DNA of 35,977 nucleotides from Actinomycetota bacterium (lineage in GTDB: Bacteria > Actinomycetota > Actinomycetes > Nanopelagicales > Nanopelagicaceae), in assembly GCA_026393015.1 (NCBI GenBank), contig JAPLBA010000070.1, positions 1-35,977 of the forward strand, written 5' to 3'. The notes under the pieces were generated by a model. That model did not search any database, was not told the DNA's origin, and was given only the letters and a program-made list of their open reading frames with translations. Position 1 is the stretch's first letter. Each line of letters begins with the position of its first letter. The position numbers and the translations under genes are program-made. Shown here piece by piece: positions 25,951-32,880 of this stretch.

Positions 25951-27019
25951 TACGCCCCTTAATAGAACGGTATTCGGCGTCATACCCAAAAACGCGTGGC
26001 CCTACCAGTTCGAGCATTCCTGGTTGGTGCCACTCGGGGGCGCACGGCAAACCGACCACATCGACGCGCTGGCCAAAGGCCAGGGTCTCTGTGGTGATGG
26101 GCCCGGCATTCTCATGATCAAGGATGCAGATTAAGTCGGGGGTCGTAATGATGGGCTTGCCATCTTCAAAGGCCATCAAAAATTCGTTTTGAATTTCGAT
26201 ACGCATAATTCTGGTGGGATCTTCAAGATGTTCAATCACCACAGTGCCGCGCGCAAATCCTGCAGTGGTCCGACGATCAAGATCAATGATCTTTCCAGAG
26301 AAGACTCGCTTACCTTCTGCAAAATCTAAGAACTTATCGAAGGCGCCGCGTTCCCCGCGTTGCACAGCCGAAAGTTTGCGTCCGAGATCAACGCAGTAAC
26401 TCATGGAGCCTTGAATGCCATACTTCGCGACTTCAGCAACAGACATGGAATATAGAGACATTCCAGCCCCCATTCCCATTTCTATCATCAATGCACGAGC
26501 AAGTTTTTCGGCAACTTGATTAGTGGTAGTACTGATGATCACAACGTTCCCGTTAATGTCTACCATCGACATCGGGGATGCGGTAATTCCAGCCAAAGTG
26601 AAAGTGGTCATTTCGATTTGTGGAAATGCCCGACGCATCGAATCTGCATCGATAACTGGCAGACCCATCTCGGCTGCGGCGGCCAGTGGAATGAGCGTAT
26701 TGAGACCGCCCACTTCGATCGGCATGATTGCAACTGGTTCTTTTCCAAGATATTTTGCGAGCGCTAGTGCGGCGCCCACAAACTCGGGGCCTGCCGGTGG
26801 TTTTTCAATGAGCACTGTGGGCGCACCAATTCCAGCAACGGTCACCACTAATCCATCGGGATCTAATTCGCTTGGTTCCACAATCTGAACCGCCCCGTAA
26901 GTCTCCATTGCTTGAACGGCCATGAGTCGCCCAATATATGGATCCCCACCACCGCCCGCGCCCAAGAGAGTGGCCCCTAAAGCCATGTCATCTAGGTCAG
27001 CAAGGTTTAATTCACGCAT
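25943..27019 (-). CDS. DUF917 family protein, copy 3
   Basis: 358 residues and the closest relative of copy 2, also at DNA level: long stretches in the 3' half are identical or differ only at wobble positions, which indicates a recent tandem duplication or gene conversion. Family landmarks are intact (GAGGGGDPYIGRLM, DADSMRRAFPQIEM, LDHENAGPITTE, PCAPEWHQPGM). Differences from copy 2 cluster in residues 148-193 (for example MIEMGMGAGMSLYSMS against VMELGMSAAMSAYSMT). The ATG at 27019 overlaps the end of copy 4 by 8 bp (ATGCGTGA), exactly as copy 2 overlaps copy 3, so the duplicated unit includes the junction. Confidence 0.9.
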   Translation of the reverse strand: MRELNLADLDDMALGATLLGAGGGGDPYIGRLMAVQAMETYGAVQIVEPSELDPDGLVVTVAGIGAPTVLIEKPPAGPEFVGAALALAKYLGKEPVAIMPIEVGGLNTLIPLAAAAEMGLPVIDADSMRRAFPQIEMTTFTLAGITASPMSMVDINGNVVIISTTTNQVAEKLARALMIEMGMGAGMSLYSMSVAEVAKYGIQGSMSYCVDLGRKLSAVQRGERGAFDKFLDFAEGKRVFSGKIIDLDRRTTAGFARGTVVIEHLEDPTRIMRIEIQNEFLMAFEDGKPIITTPDLICILDHENAGPITTETLAFGQRVDVVGLPCAPEWHQPGMLELVGPRVFGYDAEYRSIKGRNA

Positions 27020-28088
27020 CGCGTCCCTCGATGGAACGGTAATCGGTGTCATACCCAAAAGCGCGTGGCCCTACTAGTTCTAGCATCCCTGGCTGATGCC
27101 ACTCCGGTGCACACGGCAAACCGACCACATTAACTCGTTGTCCAAAATTTAATCCTTCGACCGTGATGGGTTGTGCGTTCTCGTGGTCAAGTACACAAAT
27201 GAGATCTGGCGTCGTCACCACGGCTTCGTCGCCGTCGTAGGCAATAAGAAACTCGTTCTGGAAATCAAGACGCATCCTGCGATCCGGATCCTTAAAGTCT
27301 TCGATCAGTAGCGTGCCGCGCGCAAAGCCACCAGTGGTGCGCCGATCTAAGTCAATAATCTTCCCAGAGAAAAAGATTTTGGCTTTTGCGAACTCAAGAA
27401 ACTCAGCGTAAGCACCAGCCTTACCATTTTGAATCTGCTGTAAGTAGCGACCTAGCTCTGCGCAGTACGTCATGGAACCGTTAATGCCATGTTCTGCTAC
27501 TTGCTTTGCTGACATAGAGTAAGAAGAAAGCCCATCAGCCATCCCAAGTTGCATCACGCATGCACGCGCTAATTTCTCGGCGATCTGATTGGTTGTTGTT
27601 TCAAAAACCACTACGTTGCCTTTTTCATCCGCCAAACTCATGGGCGATGCAGAAATTCCAGCGAGCGTAAAAACGGTCATCTCAATTCCCGGAAACGCGC
27701 GGCGCATAGAATCTCCATCGACTACTGGGATTCCCATTTCGGCGGCCACTGCAAGTGGGAAGAGCGTGTTAAGACCGCCGACTTCTATAGCCATCACTGC
27801 CGCAGGTTTCTTACCGAGATACTTAGCAAGTGACTTCACGGCATCAACGAACTCAGTGCCAGAAGGGACCTTCTCTGTCATCACGGTGGGCGCACCAATC
27901 ACTGCAACCGTGAGCACTAGATCATCCGGATCCAGCTCGCTCGCACTCACGATATTTACTTCCCCGTACTTAGCCATCGCCTCTTGAACCATGAGCAGAG
28001 AAATGTAGGGATCGCCGCCACCGCCGGCGCCCAAAAGAGTGGCGCCCAGAGCCATGTGCTGGAGACCTTCTGGGGTGAGGCGGTACAT
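27012..28088 (-). CDS. DUF917 family protein, copy 4 (first gene of the unit)
   Basis: 358 residues, more distant from copies 2 and 3. The start differs (MYRLTPEGLQHMALGATLLGAGGGGDPYIS), it has VEVGG-equivalent AIEVGGLNTLFPLAVAAEMG, DGDSMRRAFPGIEM with Gly for Ala, AELGRYLQQIQNG in place of VDLGRKLSAVQRG, and VLDHENAQPITVE near the end. The C-terminal tail YRSIEGRDA matches the tail of copy 3. AAGGAG precedes ATG 28088. It is expressed from promoter B, divergent from mmsA across 228 bp. A distinct substrate or partner role from copies 2 and 3 is plausible but unproven. Confidence 0.9.
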   Translation of the reverse strand: MYRLTPEGLQHMALGATLLGAGGGGDPYISLLMVQEAMAKYGEVNIVSASELDPDDLVLTVAVIGAPTVMTEKVPSGTEFVDAVKSLAKYLGKKPAAVMAIEVGGLNTLFPLAVAAEMGIPVVDGDSMRRAFPGIEMTVFTLAGISASPMSLADEKGNVVVFETTTNQIAEKLARACVMQLGMADGLSSYSMSAKQVAEHGINGSMTYCAELGRYLQQIQNGKAGAYAEFLEFAKAKIFFSGKIIDLDRRTTGGFARGTLLIEDFKDPDRRMRLDFQNEFLIAYDGDEAVVTTPDLICVLDHENAQPITVEGLNFGQRVNVVGLPCAPEWHQPGMLELVGPRAFGYDTDYRSIEGRDA

Positions 28089-28141
28089 GAGGGCTCCTTC
28101 TGCTCGCGAATTCTCTGCTTGAACTGAGGTGAACTTAAGCG

Positions 28142-28185
28142 AACCTAGGGGGCGAGTGGGCGTCTGCCAATGGGCAAAGCGCCCA
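28142..28185 (-). promoter_or_regulatory. Promoter B with TGGGC-N5-GCCCA operator, before DUF917 copies 4-3-2
   Basis: Minus strand: a perfect inverted repeat TGGGC-N5-GCCCA (28185-28171), immediately followed by -35 TTGGCA (28170-28165), 17 bp, then -10 TAGGTT (28147-28142). Extra TGGGC half-sites lie at 28157 and 28192 on the plus strand. The site lies between the divergent DUF917 copy 4 and mmsA genes, so it may also influence mmsA, though no matching promoter geometry is seen on that side. Confidence 0.65.
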
Positions 28186-28316
28186 AACTCTTGGGCAAAT
28201 CTCCTCGGAACGCCCTCCCGGCTCCAGTCGGAGCCTCATTTGCCAGGCTCTCATTCCGCCAGGAGAATTGAGCCCATAAGACTTCCGTAGACCTCACGTC
28301 AGGGAATTGAGCAGCC

Positions 28317-29810
28317 ATGAGCAAGCACGTCACCCATTGGATTAACGGCCAAGAGTGGAGCGGCACCGCCGCCCGCCACGGCGATATCTACAACCCAGCC
28401 ACCGGCCAGGTCACCGGCACCGTTGACTTCGCCACCTCGGCGGTCATGGATCAAGCCGTCGCTTCCTCGAAGGCTGCTTTTGCAGAGTGGCGCCAAGCAT
28501 CACTTGCCCGTCGCGCTCAGGTCCTCTTTGCCTTTCGCGAATTGCTCAATGCAAAGAAAGAAGAACTCGCTGCCATCATCACCGCCGAACATGGCAAGGT
28601 GCTCTCCGATGCTTTGGGCGAAGTCACTCGTGGACTTGAAGTGGTGGAATTTGCTTGCGGAATTCCACACCTTCTCAAAGGCGGATACTCAGAGAGCGTC
28701 TCTACTGGCGTTGATGTGTATTCGATCCGCCAACCTCTAGGCGTAGTCGGCATCATCAGCCCATTTAACTTCCCCGCGATGGTTCCCATGTGGTTCTTTC
28801 CCCTTGCTATTGCAAGCGGAAACGTCGTGATTGTGAAACCAAGTGAGAAAGATCCATCAGCTACCGACTTCGTCGCCAAGCTCTGGAAAGAAGCTGGACT
28901 TCCAGATGGCGTATTCAACGTTGTACATGGCGATAAGGAAGCAGTTGATGCACTCCTTACTCACCCGGATGTGAAATCAATTTCTTTCGTGGGTTCAACA
29001 CCCATCGCCAAGTACGTATACGAAACCGGCACGGCACATGGAAAGCGCGTACAAGCACTCGGTGGCGCAAAGAACCATATGGTCGTGCTCCCCGATGCTG
29101 ACCTTGATCTGGCAGCTGATGCCGCCATCAACGCTGGCTTTGGCTCTGCAGGAGAACGATGCATGGCTATTTCTGCACTCGTTGCAGTAGAGCCAGTTGC
29201 TGACGCCTTGATCGCAAAGATAAAGGAGCGGATGGCCAAACTCACCACCGGAGATGGCACCAAGGGCGCCGACATGGGTCCATTGGTTTCCTCAATCCAC
29301 CGCGACAAAGTAGCTAGTTACGTTGCTGCGGGCGAAGAGGAAGGCGCCACCCTCGTAGTAGATGGTCGCACCACGAAATTTGAAGGAGATGCTGCCGGAT
29401 TTTGGCTTGGACCAACACTCTTTGACAATGTCACTTCTAAGATGAGCATCTACACCGATGAAATCTTCGGACCAGTCCTTAGCGTTATTCGCGTAAAGAC
29501 TTATGCAGAAGCGCTCAAACTGGTCAACGACCACCTCTACGGCAATGGCACGGCCATCTTCACCAACGATGGCGGCGCCGCTCGTCGTTATCAGAATGAA
29601 GTAGAAGTAGGCATGGTGGGAATCAACGTTCCCATCCCAGTGCCGATGGCTTACTACTCATTCGGTGGCTGGAAGGCGAGCCTCTTCGGAGATACACATG
29701 CCCACGGCATGGAAGGCGTGCACTTCTTCACTCGTGGAAAAGTTGTAACCTCACGCTGGCTCGATCCAAGCCACGGTGGCATCAACTTGGGCTTCCCGCA
29801 GAACGTTTAA
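28317..29810 (+). CDS. mmsA: CoA-acylating methylmalonate-semialdehyde dehydrogenase
   Basis: 497 residues. Oxidises malonate or methylmalonate semialdehyde with NAD+ and CoA to acetyl-CoA or propionyl-CoA, the end step of valine, thymine/uracil, beta-alanine and inositol breakdown. MMSDH features visible are ISPFNFPAMVPMWFFPLAIA, ALGGAKNHMVVLPDAD (lacking the general-base glutamate of ordinary aldehyde dehydrogenases) and catalytic C282 in GSAGERCMA, with YYSFGGWKASLFGD near the end. The sequence before ATG 28317 holds only a weak, distant AGGG, so initiation is unclear. It is divergent from the DUF917 unit with operator B between them, which suggests it uses the pathway's semialdehyde product. 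It is convergent with the ROK gene; the two stop codons share a TTAA. Confidence 0.95.
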   Translation: MSKHVTHWINGQEWSGTAARHGDIYNPATGQVTGTVDFATSAVMDQAVASSKAAFAEWRQASLARRAQVLFAFRELLNAKKEELAAIITAEHGKVLSDALGEVTRGLEVVEFACGIPHLLKGGYSESVSTGVDVYSIRQPLGVVGIISPFNFPAMVPMWFFPLAIASGNVVIVKPSEKDPSATDFVAKLWKEAGLPDGVFNVVHGDKEAVDALLTHPDVKSISFVGSTPIAKYVYETGTAHGKRVQALGGAKNHMVVLPDADLDLAADAAINAGFGSAGERCMAISALVAVEPVADALIAKIKERMAKLTTGDGTKGADMGPLVSSIHRDKVASYVAAGEEEGATLVVDGRTTKFEGDAAGFWLGPTLFDNVTSKMSIYTDEIFGPVLSVIRVKTYAEALKLVNDHLYGNGTAIFTNDGGAARRYQNEVEVGMVGINVPIPVPMAYYSFGGWKASLFGDTHAHGMEGVHFFTRGKVVTSRWLDPSHGGINLGFPQNV

Positions 29811-30574
29811 TCGTTTCGCAAGCTCCACGCACGAACGCCACCGCTCATCCCTGCTTCATTAGGCACCACGACCACATCGCTGCCCATTTTGCGCACCAAC
29901 TCGGGCGTGATGAGTCGCGAGTTGCCTCCGCCTAAGTAGAGGCGGTCCCAGAGAAATACCGGACGTAAGTCATCGATCATTAATCGGACCCGCCGCGACC
30001 AGAACGCATTTCCCAGTCGACGCCTTTCATGTTCGCCAATCCAGGTGTCGTAATTGGTACCTCGTCGAATAGGTGCGTGCGAAAACTCGATGTGTGGCGA
30101 GAGTTTGCCACCATCAAAGACTGCGCACCCAAGGCCAGTGCCAAGAGTCAGCACCACTTCAAATCCAATGCCCGAAATAACTCCAGCACCATGAACTTCT
30201 GCGTCGTTAAGTACCAGCGTAGGAATTCCCAATGCAGACGTAAGTGCGGCGCGAGCATCAAAACCAGACCACTGCTCACGAAGTGCCGGATCAATACGCG
30301 TTCGCGGCCCGTTCGCAGTGATGTACTGAGGCGTGGCCACTACGACCCCATGTCTGATCATCCCGGGCATCCCGATAGTGGCGCGCGATGCTTTTGGTAG
30401 AGAATCTGCTAGCCCCAACAAAGTTTCGATGAAGAGCGAAGGTGGAAAGGGATAGGGCGTATCAATACGAATCGTCGCAGCATGCGCGGTGCCTGCGGAA
30501 TCGAAAACGGAGGCCTTGATACCAAGGCCCCCGCAATCAATCGAGAGTGTTAACCGTTCCGTTACGGGATCCAT
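29807..30574 (-). CDS. ROK-family sugar kinase, polyphosphate-glucokinase-like
   Basis: 255 residues. It has an actin-fold phosphate-1 motif SIDCGGLGIKASVFDSAG, IGMPGMIRHGVV, the catalytic aspartate in LVLNDAEVHGAGV, phosphate-2 VVLTLGTGLGCAVFDGG and an adenosine motif LYLGGGNSRLI. The segment NYDTWIGEHERRRLGN and WSRRVRLMIDDLRPVF sets it in the group often annotated as polyphosphate glucokinase-like; glucose as substrate and polyphosphate as donor are family inference. The ATG at 30574 is preceded exactly 6 nt upstream by TAGGCT, so the mRNA is probably leaderless. Its 3' end overlaps mmsA by 4 bp in convergent orientation. Confidence 0.85.
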   Translation of the reverse strand: MDPVTERLTLSIDCGGLGIKASVFDSAGTAHAATIRIDTPYPFPPSLFIETLLGLADSLPKASRATIGMPGMIRHGVVVATPQYITANGPRTRIDPALREQWSGFDARAALTSALGIPTLVLNDAEVHGAGVISGIGFEVVLTLGTGLGCAVFDGGKLSPHIEFSHAPIRRGTNYDTWIGEHERRRLGNAFWSRRVRLMIDDLRPVFLWDRLYLGGGNSRLITPELVRKMGSDVVVVPNEAGMSGGVRAWSLRND

Positions 30575-30580
30575 GGACTC

Positions 30581-30601
30581 AGCCTAGAACGGATGTTCTA
30601 G
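30581..30601 (-). promoter_or_regulatory. Leaderless promoter of ROK gene overlapping a LexA-like palindrome
   Basis: The -10 hexamer TAGGCT (30586-30581, minus strand) lies 6 nt before the ATG. The perfect palindrome CTAGAAC-GGAT-GTTCTAG (30584-30601) overlaps it and contains GAAC-N4-GTTC, the core of the Gram-positive/actinobacterial LexA box. A protein bound here would cover the promoter. LexA binding is inferred from the core only; no second SOS gene is nearby to support it. Confidence 0.45.
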
Positions 30602-30645
30602 AAAGTCCCGAAGCTTAGAAGCCCCCGAAATTGGTGTCCGAGAAG

Positions 30646-32286
30646 TTAGTGGTTATGTCCGCCAGGTCCATGTGAGTGGCCATGTCCGCCACCGGCTGGC
30701 GCTGAGTTATCGCCTTCGACCTTCTCAACAACAGTGGCTTCGGTAGTGAGCAGCATGGCCGAGATTGATGCGGCGTTAGCAAGCGCAGAGCGCGTCACCT
30801 TCACAGGGTCAATAACACCAGCTTTGACCAAGTCAACGTATTCACCAGTAGCAGCGTTCAAGCCGAAGTTATCTGAAAGCTCGCGTACCTTGGCGACAGC
30901 GACATAGCCTTCGAGGCCGGCATTTTCGGCAATCCAACGAAGTGGCTCATCAACGGCTTTGCGAACGAGGCGTACGCCGACTGCTTCATCACCTGAGAGT
31001 CCAAGATCGCCCGCGAGCACAGTGGCAGCATGCACGAGTGCACTTCCACCGCCAGAAACAATGCCTTCTTCAACCGCAGCACGCGTTGCTGAAATGGCAT
31101 CTTCGAGACGGTGCTTCTTCTCTTTGAGCTCAACCTCAGTATGTGCGCCCACCTTGATGACACAGACGCCACCAGAGAGTTTGGCAAGACGCTATTGGAG
31201 CTTCTCTTTATCCCAATCGGCATCAGTGCGTGAGATTTCTCCACGAATTTCTGAAACGCGACCTTCGACATCTGCCTTATTGCCGGCGCCGTCGATAATC
31301 GTGGTGTTCTCTTTGGTGACGAGGACGCGGCGAGCGCGACCCAAGTACTCAAGACCGATTTGATCAAGCTTGAGACCAATTTCAGCTGAGATAACTTGAC
31401 CACCGGTGAGAATTGCAATGTCTTGGAGCATCGCCTTGCGGCGATCGCCAAATCCTGGAGCCTTGATAGCTACAGCGGTGAAGAGACCGCGCATCTTGTT
31501 CACTACGAGAGTGGAAAGCGCTTCGCCTTCTACATCTTCAGCAATGATGACAAGTGGCTTGCCGCCTTGGGCGACCTTTTCCATGATGGGAAGAAGTTCG
31601 CTGAGCGAAGAAATCTTCGACTGAGTGATGAGCACGTAAGCATCTTCGAGGATGGCTTCCATGCGCTCTTGGTCAGTCACGAAGTAGGGAGATATGTAAC
31701 CCTTATCGAATTGCATACCTTCAGTAAATTCGAGTTCCAAGCCAGTGGTGTTTGATTCTTCGACCGTGATAACGCCATCTTTGCCAACTTTGTCCATGGC
31801 CTCAGCAATAAGATCACCGATAGCAGGATCTTGCGCCGAGATGGTGGCAACGTTAGCGATCTGCGACTTGTCTTTTACTGGAATAGCAGTTGATGCGAGC
31901 TTCTCCACGAGAGCGACAACAGCGGCTTCGATGCCCTTCTTGATCGCCATGGGTTGTGCGCCAGCAGCGAGGTTGCGAAGGCCTTCGTGGATCATGGCTT
32001 GGGCAAGCACGGTGGCTGTCGTGGTGCCATCACCGGCGACGTCGTTGGTCTTAGTGGCAACTTCCTTGACGAGTTGTGCGCCAAGGTTTTCACCGGCGTG
32101 CTCCAACTCGATTTCGCGAGCGATGGTGACACCATCGTTAGTAATGGTAGGTGCGCCAAACTTCTTATCGATGACAACATTGCGACCCTTAGGTCCAAGC
32201 GTCACCTTTACTGCGTTGGCGAGAGCGTCGACTCCACGCTCCATCGCACGACGGGCATTTTCATCAAAACTGAGTGTCTTAGACAT
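30646..32286 (-). pseudogene. groEL: 60-kDa chaperonin GroEL1, interrupted by in-frame UAG at codon 365
   Basis: The frame spans 546 codons from ATG 32286 and is intact except for one TAG (31194-31192). The N-terminal part (31192-32286, 364 aa) has [20 protein letters not shown] and the ATP-site [15 protein letters not shown]. The part after the stop resumes in the same frame with RLAKLSGG, then [20 protein letters not shown], and ends with the His-rich tail [15 protein letters not shown] that marks the actinobacterial GroEL1 type. Homologues have Glu at the stop (KLQERLAKL), so GAG to TAG is the simplest change. A product truncated at 364 aa lacks the equatorial return and cannot form a ring. 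Possibilities are a real nonsense mutation in a dispensable GroEL1, UAG readthrough, an internal GTG restart at 31152, or a base error. A groEL2 elsewhere would be expected. Confidence 0.88.
31192..31194 (-). other. Premature amber codon inside groEL
   Basis: The minus strand reads AAG-CTC-CAA-TAG-CGT-CTT. The usual residue here is Glu (GAG), one transversion away. No frameshift is needed on either side. Confidence 0.9.
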
Positions 32287-32369
32287 GTTCTCTCTTCTTC
32301 AAGGTAGCTATTCGTGAACTTGCGAAATTCTCTACTTCGGCAATCAATAAAATTATGGGAGGAGAAGGT

Positions 32370-32401
32370 GCTCGCGGCCTGCGCTAGCGAAGGCCGCGAG
32401 C
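32370..32401 (-). other. Stem-loop between groES and groEL
   Basis: A perfect 11-bp GC-rich stem GCTCGCGGCCT / AGGCCGCGAGC (32370-32380 and 32391-32401) with a 10-nt loop, starting 8 nt after the groES stop. There is no U-run right after it on the minus strand, so a full intrinsic terminator is unlikely. A processing or attenuation element that sets the groES to groEL ratio is more likely. Confidence 0.65.
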
Positions 32402-32408
32402 TGCCAAA

Positions 32409-32699
32409 TTACTTCTCGATGACCGCGAGGATGTCGCGGGCGGAGAGAATGAGGTACTCCTCGTTGTTGTACTTCACTTCGGTCCCGCCGTACTTGCTGT
32501 AAATGACGACATCGCCAACCTTTACATCAAGCGGAACACGGTTTCCATCTTCGAATCGACCCGGGCCAACTGCAATAACAGAACCCTCTTGAGGCTTCTC
32601 TTTTGCAGTATCTGGGATCACGAGGCCAGATGCCGTGGTCTGCTCAGCTGCGCTGGCTTTAACCACGATCCGGTCTTCAAGCGGCTTAATAGCGGTCAC
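32409..32699 (-). CDS. groES: 10-kDa co-chaperonin GroES
   Basis: 96 residues, complete. The subunit of the heptameric lid that closes the GroEL cavity. It shows [23 protein letters not shown], the mobile loop region ending in [15 protein letters not shown], and the C-terminal [17 protein letters not shown]. The start is GTG 32699 with GGGGAAAGG upstream. It is the first gene of the groES-groEL operon, 122 bp upstream of groEL, with an intervening stem-loop and a CIRCE-controlled promoter. Unlike groEL, its frame is intact. Confidence 0.97.
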   Translation of the reverse strand: MTAIKPLEDRIVVKASAAEQTTASGLVIPDTAKEKPQEGSVIAVGPGRFEDGNRVPLDVKVGDVVIYSKYGGTEVKYNNEEYLILSARDILAVIEK

Positions 32700-32780
32700 T
32701 TTGACCTTTCCCCTTTACTTTCGTCGTTGGTCTGCTGCCAACAGCGCCGACGCCGTCGCGGGGGTCGTAGACGCTTACTT

Positions 32781-32807
32781 TTGGCAGACTCGGGGTGAGA
32801 GTGCTAG
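32781..32807. promoter_or_regulatory. Degenerate CIRCE element, proximal
   Basis: TTGGCAGAC-N9-GAGTGCTAG resembles the HrcA operator TTAGCACTC-N9-GAGTGCTAA: 8 of 9 match in the right arm and about 6 of 9 in the left. It would cover the predicted transcription start of groES. Confidence 0.5.
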
Positions 32808-32811
32808 CCCA

Positions 32812-32840
32812 ACTTTACGAGTGGGTTAGCACTTGGTCAA
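32812..32840 (-). promoter_or_regulatory. Promoter of groES-groEL
   Basis: Minus strand: -35 TTGACC (32840-32835), 17-bp spacer, -10 TAAAGT (32817-32812). The -35 lies inside the spacer of the distal CIRCE and the start point falls in the proximal one, giving a repressed heat-shock promoter with a leader of about 105 nt. Confidence 0.65.
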
Positions 32841-32852
32841 ACCGAGTGCCAG
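32826..32852. promoter_or_regulatory. CIRCE element (HrcA operator), distal
   Basis: TTAGCACTT-GGTCAAACC-GAGTGCCAG matches the CIRCE consensus at 15 of 18 arm positions with the standard 9-nt spacer. It covers the -35 of the groES promoter, so repression by HrcA is expected. Confidence 0.85.
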
Positions 32853-32880
32853 CCCATCAGGCGGGAGGTGGGGCAAGCGC

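Noticed and set aside
25951-25989. Longer start for DUF917 copy 2 (ATG 25989), and likewise 27058 for copy 3
   Set aside because: Would add 13 residues read from the end of the upstream copy in another frame; the internal ATG has a good ribosome binding site and matches the N-termini of copies 1 and 4.
28145-28366. Minus-strand frame of 73 codons between DUF917 copy 4 and mmsA
   Set aside because: It overlaps the mmsA start and operator B; no coding features.
31150-31194. Frameshift in groEL
   Set aside because: The codons before and after the TAG are in the same frame and encode the expected GroEL residues, so it is a single nonsense codon.
31745-32317. 190-codon plus-strand open frame over groEL
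   Set aside because: Antisense shadow of a conserved GroEL N-terminus; its composition is serine/alanine-rich as expected from the reverse reading.
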